Assembly: GCA_947166955.1 (NCBI GenBank)
Contig: CAMVGI010000067.1
Coordinates: 1-7,094 of the forward strand
From: an uncultured Clostridia bacterium
GTDB taxonomy: Bacteria > Bacillota_A > Clostridia > Oscillospirales > Oscillospiraceae
Length of the DNA: 7,094 nt
Reading direction: 5' to 3'
Part shown: piece after piece, positions 1-6,030 of the stretch
Layout: every line of letters begins with the position of its first letter
Numbering within the stretch: the first letter of the stretch is position 1
Translations under genes and position numbers: made by a program
Notes under the pieces: generated by a model
The model's input: the letters and a program-made list of their open reading frames with translations, nothing else
What the model was told of the DNA's origin: nothing
Databases searched by the model: none

Positions 1-2
1 AC

Positions 3-1532
3 GTGATCGACAAAGACGGGATCATCGTCGTAACGACCTACCCCGCCTTCCTGCATTACGACATGCGCGACGGCGTGCAGTCGGCGGAATTCCTGCCGCT
101 GCTGGACTGGACGGAGACGGAGCACGTGCAGAGTTATCAGCCGACCTCCTACGATCCCACGCTCATGCGGAAATACGCCGCGGTCAAGCTTTCGCGCGGC
201 GGATTCGTCGAGGTCGCGTACGACGCCGCGCGATTCCAAAAGGATATTGACGAGCAGGTCGTCGGCGCGACGCGCAACCGGCACGTCGGCGAGGGCGGCT
301 GCATCCTGATCGCGGACGAAAACTGGAACATCGTCAGCGACCGCAACCACAACGAGGGGCAGAACCTCTCCGTAACGGGCATCTGGATCGACCGCGACGC
401 CACGCCCGAGGGCGAACCGTTCCGCGCGAGCGTGTACGGGCAGGCGGCGTACTGCATGTACGCGGTCTCCGAGGGCTATTACATCGTGGCGGTGATGCCG
501 GAGAACGAGATCGTGCTCCAGCGCGACGCCTCCGTGAAGCTGACCGCCACGCTTGAGGTGCTGGTGTTCCTCGCGCTGTTCCTGATGATCTTCCTGCTGG
601 TGCGGAAGCTGGTCGTAAACAACATCAACCGCGTCAACTCGTCGCTCGCCAAGATCACGGGCGGCGATTTGGACGAGGTGGTGGACGTGCGCTCAAACGC
701 CGAGTTCGACTCGCTCTCCGACGACATCAATTCCACCGTTGACACGCTCAAGCGCTACATCGCGGAGGCGGCGGCGCGCATCGACCAGGAACTGGAGATC
801 GCGCGCGCGATCCAGGTCTCCGTTCTGCCGCGCGTGTTCCCCGCGTTCCCCGAGCGGACGGACTTTGATATTTACGCCTCGATGGACCCCGCGAAGGAAG
901 TCGGCGGCGATTTCTACGACTTCTTCCTCGTGGACGACGACCATCTGGCGCTGGTCATGGCGGACGTGAGCGGAAAGGGCATTCCCGCCGCCATGTTCAT
1001 GATGAACGCCAAAACGCTCATCAAAAACCGCGCGATGGCGGGCGGAACGCCCGCCGAGATCCTTGCCGACGTCAACGAGCAGCTTTGCGAGGGCAACGAC
1101 GCGCAGCTGTTTGTGACCGTTTGGCTCGCCGTCGTCGAGCTGAGCACCGGCAGGGGGCTTTCGGTGAACGCCGGACACGAACATCCGGCGCTGCGCCGCG
1201 CGGGCGGAGCGTATGAGCTGGCGGTATACCGCCATTCGCCCGCCGTGGCGGCGCTTGAGGGCCTGCGCTTCCGCGAGCGCGAATTCGAGCTGCGCCCGGG
1301 CGACAGCCTGTTCATCTACACGGACGGCGTCGCGGAGGCGATGAACGCGGACGACGAACTTTTCGGCACGCAGCGCATGCTCGACGCGCTCAATCAGGCT
1401 CCCGACGCCGCGCCGCACGAGACCCTTGCCGCCGTCAAGCGCTCGGTGGACGCGTTTGCGGGCGAGACCCCGCAGTTTGACGACATCACCATGCTCTGTC
1501 TCAAATACAACGGGCCGGACAAGCAGAAATAA
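3..1532 (+). CDS. Cache-HAMP-SpoIIE family PP2C serine phosphatase, 5' incomplete
   Basis: Membrane-bound Ser/Thr phosphatase of the SpoIIE/RsbU class. By family knowledge it dephosphorylates a STAS-domain anti-anti-sigma protein when its outer sensor is engaged. The frame is open at the left edge, so the GTG at 3 is not a credible start; the first membrane segment and early sensor are missing. Visible order (residues counted from position 3): the later part of a Cache-like extracellular sensor (about 1-175, with FLHYDMRDG and GYYIVAVMPENEI); one membrane segment (about 184-200); HAMP (about 201-258); a coiled linker; PP2C from about 263. The metal-binding acidic residues are present: D303 in EVGGDFYDF, D321 in ADVSGKG, D441 in YTDGVAEA, and D493/D494 in QFDDITM; NAGHEHP is also present. 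It looks catalytically competent. The stop codon TAA overlaps the ribosome binding site of the next gene, suggesting one operon. The catalytic half is about 71% identical to the phosphatase at 3321-4943 by hand count. The ligand is unknown. Confidence 0.93.
   Translation: MIDKDGIIVVTTYPAFLHYDMRDGVQSAEFLPLLDWTETEHVQSYQPTSYDPTLMRKYAAVKLSRGGFVEVAYDAARFQKDIDEQVVGATRNRHVGEGGCILIADENWNIVSDRNHNEGQNLSVTGIWIDRDATPEGEPFRASVYGQAAYCMYAVSEGYYIVAVMPENEIVLQRDASVKLTATLEVLVFLALFLMIFLLVRKLVVNNINRVNSSLAKITGGDLDEVVDVRSNAEFDSLSDDINSTVDTLKRYIAEAAARIDQELEIARAIQVSVLPRVFPAFPERTDFDIYASMDPAKEVGGDFYDFFLVDDDHLALVMADVSGKGIPAAMFMMNAKTLIKNRAMAGGTPAEILADVNEQLCEGNDAQLFVTVWLAVVELSTGRGLSVNAGHEHPALRRAGGAYELAVYRHSPAVAALEGLRFREREFELRPGDSLFIYTDGVAEAMNADDELFGTQRMLDALNQAPDAAPHETLAAVKRSVDAFAGETPQFDDITMLCLKYNGPDKQK
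1470..1513 (+). repeat. Direct repeat copy 1 (3' end of first phosphatase gene)
   Basis: 44 bases matching 4878-4921 with two mismatches, coding for PQFDDITMLCLKYNG in both phosphatases. It is the most strongly conserved nucleotide stretch noticed between the paralogues. Confidence 0.7.
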
Positions 1533-1538
1533 GGAGGG
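1531..1538 (+). promoter_or_regulatory. Ribosome binding site of the MATE fusion gene
   Basis: AAGGAGGG overlaps the TAA stop of the upstream phosphatase and sits 13 bases before the ATG at 1552. That is slightly longer than ideal, but no closer start exists. The stop/SD overlap suggests that ribosomes ending on the first gene help start the second. Confidence 0.7.
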
Positions 1539-1551
1539 CGGGAAACGCCGC

Positions 1552-3306
1552 ATGGAAAACTCACAGGAACAACTGCACCGCGAGCGGAGCCGCTATTTTG
1601 TACGCGGCGCATTCCGGCGATTCTTCATTCCCGCGCTGTTCAGCAGCTTCTGGATGGCGGTCGCCGGCGTGGTGGACAGCGTGTTTGTCGGCAACGGCAT
1701 CGGCACGGCCGGCCTTGCGGCCATCGGCTTCGGCCAGCCGGTGTATCTGTTCTATAACATTTTGAGCTACGGTTTTTCCATCGGCGGCTCCATCCACTAC
1801 GCCTCAAAGCTCGCCGAGGGACGCGAGAAAGAGGGCAACCGCATCTTCCACACCGTTATGCGTCTGCTGCTGACGATTTATATCGCCACGGTCGCGCTGG
1901 GACTTATTTTCCTGCCGCAGCTTATGCGCCTGCTCGGCGCGGACCCCGCGGACGAGCTGACGCGCTCCTACATCCGCACGCAGCTCACCTTTGTGCCGCT
2001 CATGTTCTGTCAGGGACCGTTCTACTACTTCGTCAACGCCGACAACGGCCCCAAGACCGCGGCGCTCGCGATGTCGGTCTCCGGCATCGTGGACACGATC
2101 TTCAGCTATGTCTTCATCATCCGGATGGGTCTCGGCGTGCGCGGCTCGGTCTTCTCCACGGTGGTCGGCGCGACGGTCATGCTGAGCATCACCGGCTGGC
2201 ACATCTTAAAGCATCGCGGCGCGCTGCGCTTCGGCTGGGGGAAGCTGGACGCGGGGACCATCGGCGTTTCGGCGCGCACGGGCTTCGCCACCGCCCTGCA
2301 GTATCTCTATCAGTTCGTCACGATGATCGCGGTGAACCGCCTTTTGGTGCGTCTCGGCGGCGGTATCGCCGTCGCCGCGTTCGACGTGGTCTATAACATT
2401 TCGCTTTTGTGCGCCTCTATCACGGACAGCACAAATATGGCGACCGAACCGATGCTCTCAAGCTACCGCAGCGAGCGCAACCTCGGCAACGTCCGCGTCA
2501 CGCTTTCCCTCGCGCTCGTCTGGTCGGGCGTCATTTCGATGCTTTTTGCCGCGGCGCTCGTGCTCTTCGCGCCGCAGTTTGCCGCCCTGTTCGGCATGGG
2601 CGAGGGCGAGGGAGCGGTCTACGCCTCAAAGGGCATCCGCATCTTCGCGCTCAGCGTTCTGCCCGCGATGACAAACGTCGTGTTCAGCGGCTACTATCAG
2701 TCGATCTTGCGCGAGTGGCTCGCGTACCTCATCACGTTCCTGCGCTCGTTCGTGTTTTATCTGCTCGCGCTGGCGTTTTTCTCGCGGGGCGGCATGGACG
2801 ACTTTTGGTTCGTGTTTCTCGCCTCGGAGCTGCTCTCCGTTCTCGTTTGGATACCGACGGCGGTGATCCGCGGCGGCTTTCTCCAACTGCGCGGCATCGA
2901 TGTGAGCAACGCCAGGTCCGTCACGATCGACCAGTCCTCGCAGGAGATCTCCGCCGTCGTCGAGCAGATCCAGGAATTCTGCGAAGTGCGCGACACCCCG
3001 CCGAAAAAGGTCATGCACATCGGTCTTGCCATCGAGGAGGTCTGCTGCGCCATCGTCGAGCACTGCCGCGAGCACATGGGCGACATTTACGTCCAGGTGA
3101 CGGTCGTGGCGGAGAACGGCGAGACGACGCTGTTCCTGCGCGACAACGCGTTTGCCTACAATCCGCTCGGCGCGGACGTGGACGCGGACAACCTGACGGC
3201 GGAGCAGCAGTCGGAGCTGCTTGGCATCCGCATCGTGCAGAAGACGGCAAAGGAGTTCTACTACCGCCGCTATTCCGGTTTTAATACGCTGGTCATCCGG
3301 CTTTAA
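1552..3306 (+). CDS. MATE-family transporter fused to a degenerate RsbW-like ATPase domain
   Basis: 584 aa, longer than the usual 440-470 aa of MATE exporters. Residues about 20-445 form a typical MATE body of roughly twelve hydrophobic segments. The opening signature is typical of the DinF/MepA-like branch: VVDSVFVGNGIGTAGLAAIG, then a GQP turn. Such proteins export organic cations or other small molecules using Na+ or H+ gradients; the substrate cannot be told here. From about residue 455 to the end lies a cytosolic domain that aligns with RsbW/SpoIIAB-type HATPases, including the free-standing one at 4940-5350. Its nucleotide motifs are altered: the N-box Asn is Ala500 (EEVCCAIVEHC), the G1 box reads D531-N-A rather than D-x-G, and G2 reads ELLGI rather than GGLGI. 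It may therefore be a binding or sensing domain rather than a kinase. The ATG at 1552 is chosen because AAGGAGGG lies at 1531-1538 and the MATE body begins soon after; upstream in-frame ATGs fall inside the preceding gene. The gene sits between two SpoIIE phosphatases, so it is probably part of their pathway. Confidence 0.9.
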   Translation: MENSQEQLHRERSRYFVRGAFRRFFIPALFSSFWMAVAGVVDSVFVGNGIGTAGLAAIGFGQPVYLFYNILSYGFSIGGSIHYASKLAEGREKEGNRIFHTVMRLLLTIYIATVALGLIFLPQLMRLLGADPADELTRSYIRTQLTFVPLMFCQGPFYYFVNADNGPKTAALAMSVSGIVDTIFSYVFIIRMGLGVRGSVFSTVVGATVMLSITGWHILKHRGALRFGWGKLDAGTIGVSARTGFATALQYLYQFVTMIAVNRLLVRLGGGIAVAAFDVVYNISLLCASITDSTNMATEPMLSSYRSERNLGNVRVTLSLALVWSGVISMLFAAALVLFAPQFAALFGMGEGEGAVYASKGIRIFALSVLPAMTNVVFSGYYQSILREWLAYLITFLRSFVFYLLALAFFSRGGMDDFWFVFLASELLSVLVWIPTAVIRGGFLQLRGIDVSNARSVTIDQSSQEISAVVEQIQEFCEVRDTPPKKVMHIGLAIEEVCCAIVEHCREHMGDIYVQVTVVAENGETTLFLRDNAFAYNPLGADVDADNLTAEQQSELLGIRIVQKTAKEFYYRRYSGFNTLVIRL

Positions 3307-3320
3307 AGCGAGGTAAGGTC

Positions 3321-4943
3321 ATGGAAGAAAGAAAAACGAAGTTTCCCCTCAGCCGAAAGCTCGCGCTGATGGTCGCGCTCATCGGTCTGACGCTGAGCGC
3401 GGTGCTGATCCTGATGAGCTACACGCATTATAGGGGCGAGATGTACGCACACTATGAGAAGTTCGCCATGAACATCGGCGCGGTGGCGGCGTCCCAGCTC
3501 GACCCCGACCGCATCCAGCACTACCTTGACACCGGCGAGAAGGACGAGGCGTACGAGACCTCGTTCAAGACGCTCTGCGACATCCGCGAGAACGGCGGCG
3601 TGATGTATCTCTACGTCGTCAAGCCAGAACTTGACGAGGTGTGGTACGTGATGGACACCGACCCTTCGGAGGACGCGATCCCGCTGGGCTACCACGAGCC
3701 GTACTACGAGGGCGCGTTCGCTGAAAACGCCGAGCGCATGGCGCGCGGCGAGCGCATCGAGCCGCTGGTGAGCAACGAGCAGTTCGGCTGGCTCATGAGC
3801 GTTTACTATCCCATGAAGACCTCGACCGGGGAACCGGCGGGTTACGTGGGCGTCGACATCCAAATGACCGACGTGATGAACGATCTGCACCGTTTCGCGC
3901 GGCAGATGATCGCGCTCGTGGCGGCGCTGACGGCGGTGCTGTCTCTGGTGTTCATCGCCGTCACGTCCAAGACGATGGCGGAGCCGATCAAGAAGCTCTC
4001 CGCGGCGGCGGACAAGCTCGTGCGCGAGCAGTCCGGCGAGGGGGCGGAGACGTCCATCTTCAACCAGCTCACCATCCGCTCGAACGACGAGGTCGGCGCG
4101 CTCTCTGAGAGCCTTACGCAGATGGAGCACGACATGAACGCCTACATCCGCGACCTCGTGAGCGTGACGGCGGAGAAGGAGCGCATCGGCGCGGAGCTGA
4201 ACGTCGCGACCCAGATCCAGGCGGACATGCTGCCGCGTATCTTCCCGCCGTTCCCCGACCGCGGCGAGTTCGACATCTTCGCCAGCATGACCCCCGCGAA
4301 GGAGGTCGGCGGCGACTTCTACGACTTCTTCCTGATCGACGACGACCATCTCGGCCTCGTGATGGCGGACGTTTCCGGCAAGGGCGTGCCTGCGGCGCTC
4401 TTTATGGTCATCGCCAAGACGCTTATCAAGAATCAGGCGCAGACCTGCGGCTATTCGCCGGCAAAGGCGCTTGCGAGCGTCAACGAACAGTTGTGCGAGG
4501 GCAACGAGGCGGAGCTGTTCGTCACCGTTTGGCTCGCGATTTTGGAGATCAGCACCGGCAAGGGCCTCGCGGCGAACGCGGGACACGAGCATCCCGTGCT
4601 GCGGCGCGCGGACGGGAAGTACGAGCTGGTGGAGTACCGCCACTCCCCCGCCGTCGCGACGATGCAGGGCGTCCGTTTCCGCGAGCACGAATTTGAACTG
4701 CGCCCCGGCGACAGCCTGTTCGTCTACACGGACGGCGTTGCGGAGGCGACGGACGCAAGCGAGGAGATGTACGGCACCGACCGGCTGGTCACCGTTCTCA
4801 ACCAATCGCCGGACGCCCCGCCGAAGGACGTGCTCGACGAGGTCAAGCGGTCCGTGGACGACTTCGTCGGCGACGCGCCGCAGTTTGACGACATCACCAT
4901 GCTGTGTCTTAAATACAACGGCACGGGGAGGGATAACACATGA
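3321..4943 (+). CDS. Cache-HAMP-SpoIIE family PP2C serine phosphatase (complete)
   Basis: 540 aa membrane phosphatase of the SpoIIE/RsbU class, expected to dephosphorylate a STAS-domain partner and so oppose an RsbW-type kinase. Layout: short basic N-terminus; TM1 (about 12-32); extracellular Cache-like sensor (about 35-190, with MYLYVVKPE and GEPAGYVGVDIQM); TM2 (about 196-216); HAMP (about 217-280); linker; PP2C from about 292. The metal-binding acids are D332 (EVGGDFYDF), D350 (ADVSGKG), D471 (YTDGVAEA) and D523/D524 (QFDDITM), all intact. The catalytic part is colinear with that of the gene ending at 1532, with one single-residue gap, but the sensor differs, so the pair probably reads two signals into one pathway. 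It starts 14 bases after the MATE gene behind a purine-rich AGGTAAGG (3311-3318), a weak site that suggests coupling. Its stop overlaps the start of the RsbW-like gene as ATGA, so phosphatase and kinase are likely co-translated. Confidence 0.95.
   Translation: MEERKTKFPLSRKLALMVALIGLTLSAVLILMSYTHYRGEMYAHYEKFAMNIGAVAASQLDPDRIQHYLDTGEKDEAYETSFKTLCDIRENGGVMYLYVVKPELDEVWYVMDTDPSEDAIPLGYHEPYYEGAFAENAERMARGERIEPLVSNEQFGWLMSVYYPMKTSTGEPAGYVGVDIQMTDVMNDLHRFARQMIALVAALTAVLSLVFIAVTSKTMAEPIKKLSAAADKLVREQSGEGAETSIFNQLTIRSNDEVGALSESLTQMEHDMNAYIRDLVSVTAEKERIGAELNVATQIQADMLPRIFPPFPDRGEFDIFASMTPAKEVGGDFYDFFLIDDDHLGLVMADVSGKGVPAALFMVIAKTLIKNQAQTCGYSPAKALASVNEQLCEGNEAELFVTVWLAILEISTGKGLAANAGHEHPVLRRADGKYELVEYRHSPAVATMQGVRFREHEFELRPGDSLFVYTDGVAEATDASEEMYGTDRLVTVLNQSPDAPPKDVLDEVKRSVDDFVGDAPQFDDITMLCLKYNGTGRDNT
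4878..4921 (+). repeat. Direct repeat copy 2 (3' end of second phosphatase gene)
   Basis: Partner of 1470-1513, same orientation, 3408 bases apart. It comes from the shared ancestry of the two phosphatase genes and could serve as a recombination site. Confidence 0.7.
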
Positions 4944-5350
4944 GCGAGGAAAAGGTCCTGAGAGTCGACGCCAGCACGGACAGCCTCTACGACGTGCTCG
5001 GCTTTACCACGGCGCTGCTTGAGGAGCACGACTGCCCCATGAAAACCCAGATGCTCATAGAGGTCTCGATGGAGGAGATGTTCGTCAACATCGCGAGCTA
5101 CGCCTACCCCGAGGGGAACGGCTGGGCGGAGATCCACGGCTCGGTGGAAAACGGCGTCGCGTCGTTCACGCTCATCGACGGCGGCATCCCCTACGATCCG
5201 CTCGCAAAACCCGACCCCGACGTGACGCTTGCCGCGGAGGACCGGAGCGTCGGCGGCCTTGGCATCTACATGGTCAAAAAGCAGATGGACGAGGTCGCTT
5301 ACGAATACCGCGACAACCACAACATCTTCACCTTCCGAAAAAAGCTCTGA
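4940..5350 (+). CDS. RsbW-like HATPase, anti-sigma factor kinase
   Basis: 136 aa soluble GHKL ATPase of the RsbW/SpoIIAB group (HATPase_c_2). In the family, such proteins bind a sigma factor or other target and phosphorylate a STAS antagonist on Ser/Thr. The motifs are intact: N-box EEMFVNIASYAY with Asn50; G1 box D80-G-G82 in IDGGIPYDP; G2 box GGLGIYMVKK with glycines at 105, 106 and 108; and the family's typical DEVAYEYRDNHN tail. Length is close to the family norm. The ATG at 4940 overlaps the stop of the phosphatase gene by four bases, with GGGGAGGG at 4925-4932 as ribosome binding site, so the opposing enzymes are translationally coupled. It is the intact counterpart of the damaged domain fused to the MATE protein. 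No STAS partner or sigma factor is encoded in the window, so whether it restrains a sigma factor or another target is open. No clear terminator follows. Confidence 0.93.
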   Translation: MSEEKVLRVDASTDSLYDVLGFTTALLEEHDCPMKTQMLIEVSMEEMFVNIASYAYPEGNGWAEIHGSVENGVASFTLIDGGIPYDPLAKPDPDVTLAAEDRSVGGLGIYMVKKQMDEVAYEYRDNHNIFTFRKKL

Positions 5351-5379
5351 ACCGGCAGGGTAAAACCGCTCGTTCTTTA

Positions 5380-5408
5380 TTGACATTTTCGGTAAAATGC
5401 GCTATAAC
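5380..5408 (+). promoter_or_regulatory. Sigma-A type promoter of the HU gene
   Basis: The -35 element TTGACA (5380-5385, perfect consensus) is followed by a 17-base spacer and the -10 element TATAAC (5403-5408, five of six). Transcription should start near 5414-5416, giving a leader of about 37 bases. The region is clearly richer in A/T than the flanking coding DNA. It makes HU an independent, probably strongly expressed unit even if the upstream operon reads through. Confidence 0.85.
5384..5399. repeat. Perfect 6-base inverted repeat inside the HU promoter spacer
   Basis: CATTTT (5384-5389) and AAAATG (5394-5399) are exact reverse complements around a 4-base centre CGGT. The palindrome overlaps the last two bases of the -35 box and fills most of the spacer, a place where a bound repressor would block RNA polymerase. 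It could also be chance in AT-rich promoter DNA. No matching second copy was seen in the window. Confidence 0.35.
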
Positions 5409-5437
5409 GCTTGTAGTTTTAGTTTCATTTTTTGAAC

Positions 5438-5442
5438 GGAGG
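5438..5442 (+). promoter_or_regulatory. Ribosome binding site that fixes the HU start
   Basis: GGAGG lies 9 bases before the ATG at 5452. The nearer ATG at 5444 is too close to be used and would stop after three codons. Confidence 0.85.
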
Positions 5443-5451
5443 TATGCACCA

Positions 5452-5724
5452 ATGAACAAATCCGATCTGCTCACCGCGATGGTCGAAAAAAGCGGCCTGA
5501 CCAAGAAGGACTCCGAGAAGGCGCTCAACGCTTTCATCGCCAGCGTCGAAGGCGCGCTGAAGAAGGGCGACAAGGTTTCCCTCGTCGGCTTCGGCACCTT
5601 TGAGGTCCGCAAGCGCCCCGCCCGCACCGGCATCAACCCGCAGACCAAGAAGCCCATCAAGATCAAGGCTTCCAAGGCTCCCGCGTTCAAGGCCGGCAAG
5701 GCGTTCAAGGACGCTCTCAACTGA
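5452..5724 (+). CDS. hup: HU family DNA-binding protein
   Basis: 90 aa, the normal HU length. HU is a small basic dimer that binds and bends DNA without strong sequence preference and compacts the nucleoid. Visible features: the N-terminal MNKSDLLTAMVEKSGLTKKD helix region; the family signature GFGTFEVRKRPARTGINPQT at about residues 46-65, including the arm that enters the minor groove with its intercalating Pro in NPQT; and a lysine-rich C-terminal part ending KAFKDAL. The ATG at 5452 is preferred over the in-frame ATG at 5380, because 5380 lies inside the -35 box and a good GGAGG stands before 5452. It has its own promoter and no evident functional link with the phosphatase operon. The gene symbol is generic; whether this is the main or an accessory HU cannot be judged. 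Confidence 0.97.
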   Translation: MNKSDLLTAMVEKSGLTKKDSEKALNAFIASVEGALKKGDKVSLVGFGTFEVRKRPARTGINPQTKKPIKIKASKAPAFKAGKAFKDALN

Positions 5725-5743
5725 GCGGAAAATAGGCTTTAAG

Positions 5744-5773
5744 GCAGGCGGTCTCCAATCGGGGGCCGCCTGC
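5744..5773 (+). terminator. Strong GC-rich hairpin after HU, lacking a U-tract
   Basis: GCAGGCGGTCTCC (5744-5756) pairs with GGGGGCCGCCTGC (5761-5773) around the loop AATC. The stem has 13 pairs, two of them G-U, and the outer eight are perfect Watson-Crick. It begins 19 bases after the HU stop. No run of T follows; the next bases are TCGC and then the AAGGAGG of the kinase gene. It may be an inefficient or processing-type terminator, or a 3'-end stabiliser for HU mRNA. It sits only four bases from the next ribosome binding site, so it could also affect translation of the kinase. Confidence 0.55.
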
Positions 5774-5777
5774 TCGC

Positions 5778-5784
5778 AAGGAGG
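5778..5784 (+). promoter_or_regulatory. Ribosome binding site that sets the kinase start
   Basis: AAGGAGG is directly followed by an ATG at 5785, which is too close. The in-frame ATG at 5794 is 9 bases away, so translation should begin at 5794 (MIPEAAV). Confidence 0.8.
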
Positions 5785-5793
5785 ATGCAGAGC

Positions 5794-6030
5794 ATGATTC
5801 CGGAGGCGGCGGTCAACTATCTTCTGAGCATACGCATGCAGCTTGCCTGCTTCATCATTCTGCAGTTCATCGTTTGGACGTTCTTCTCCACCCTGCGCAA
5901 GAACACCTACGGCAACCGGCTGTTCTCCGCGCTGCTCGGCTTCACGCTCGTCAATCTCGTCCTCGATATGCTCACCGTCTACACGATCGGCCATATCGAC
6001 ACCGCGTCCTCCACAGTTCCTTCGTGGTGA
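5794..6030 (+). pseudogene. N-terminal fragment of a 7-TM histidine kinase, frame broken
   Basis: 78 aa encoding the first two membrane segments (LACFIILQFIVWTFF, and LLGFTLVNLVLDMLTVYTIG) of a multi-TM sensor resembling the N-terminal 7-TM regions of clostridial histidine kinases. After HIDTA the frame runs into ASSTVPSW and a TGA at 6028-6030. The frame one base back continues smoothly as VLHSSFVVTSVAILYITYLYV into TM3, with no stop before the window end. A single base lost near 6004-6010 restores one continuous protein, with HIDTA followed by one residue and then LHSSFVV. It is therefore a fragment of the gene continuing from 6024, not a separate protein. A sequencing or assembly error is an equally good explanation. 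It follows HU without a visible promoter of its own. Confidence 0.75.

Noticed and set aside
1426..1551. Earlier in-frame start for the MATE protein
   Set aside because: It lies inside the phosphatase PP2C domain and would add Arg-rich, unrelated residues. The ATG at 1552 has a nearby ribosome binding site.
693..1553. 286-codon open frame on the minus strand, resembling part of the 3303-4805 minus frame
   Set aside because: The likeness between the two reverse frames only mirrors the paralogy of the two + strand phosphatase genes.
2409..3284. 291-codon + strand frame within the MATE fusion gene
   Set aside because: Alternate-frame shadow, Arg/His/Ala-rich, with no start signal or domain. 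The MATE frame carries clear membrane segments.
3303..4805. 500-codon open frame on the minus strand
   Set aside because: It is the exact shadow of the second phosphatase. Its protein is rich in Arg, Val, His and Asp with no recognisable domain, as expected from the reverse frame of a GC-rich gene, while the + strand encodes all PP2C motifs.
5351..5379. Terminator after the RsbW-like gene
   Set aside because: Only a 3-base stem (GGT-AAA-ACC) can be drawn and no proper T-run follows; read-through into HU is possible.
5444..5455. Three-codon leader frame ATG CAC CAA TGA overlapping the HU start
   Set aside because: Its ATG is one base from the GGAGG, too close for initiation, so it is probably chance.
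6000..6030. Programmed -1 ribosomal frameshift in the kinase gene
   Set aside because: No X-XXY-YYZ slippery sequence and no obvious downstream pseudoknot; a simple one-base loss or sequence error fits better.
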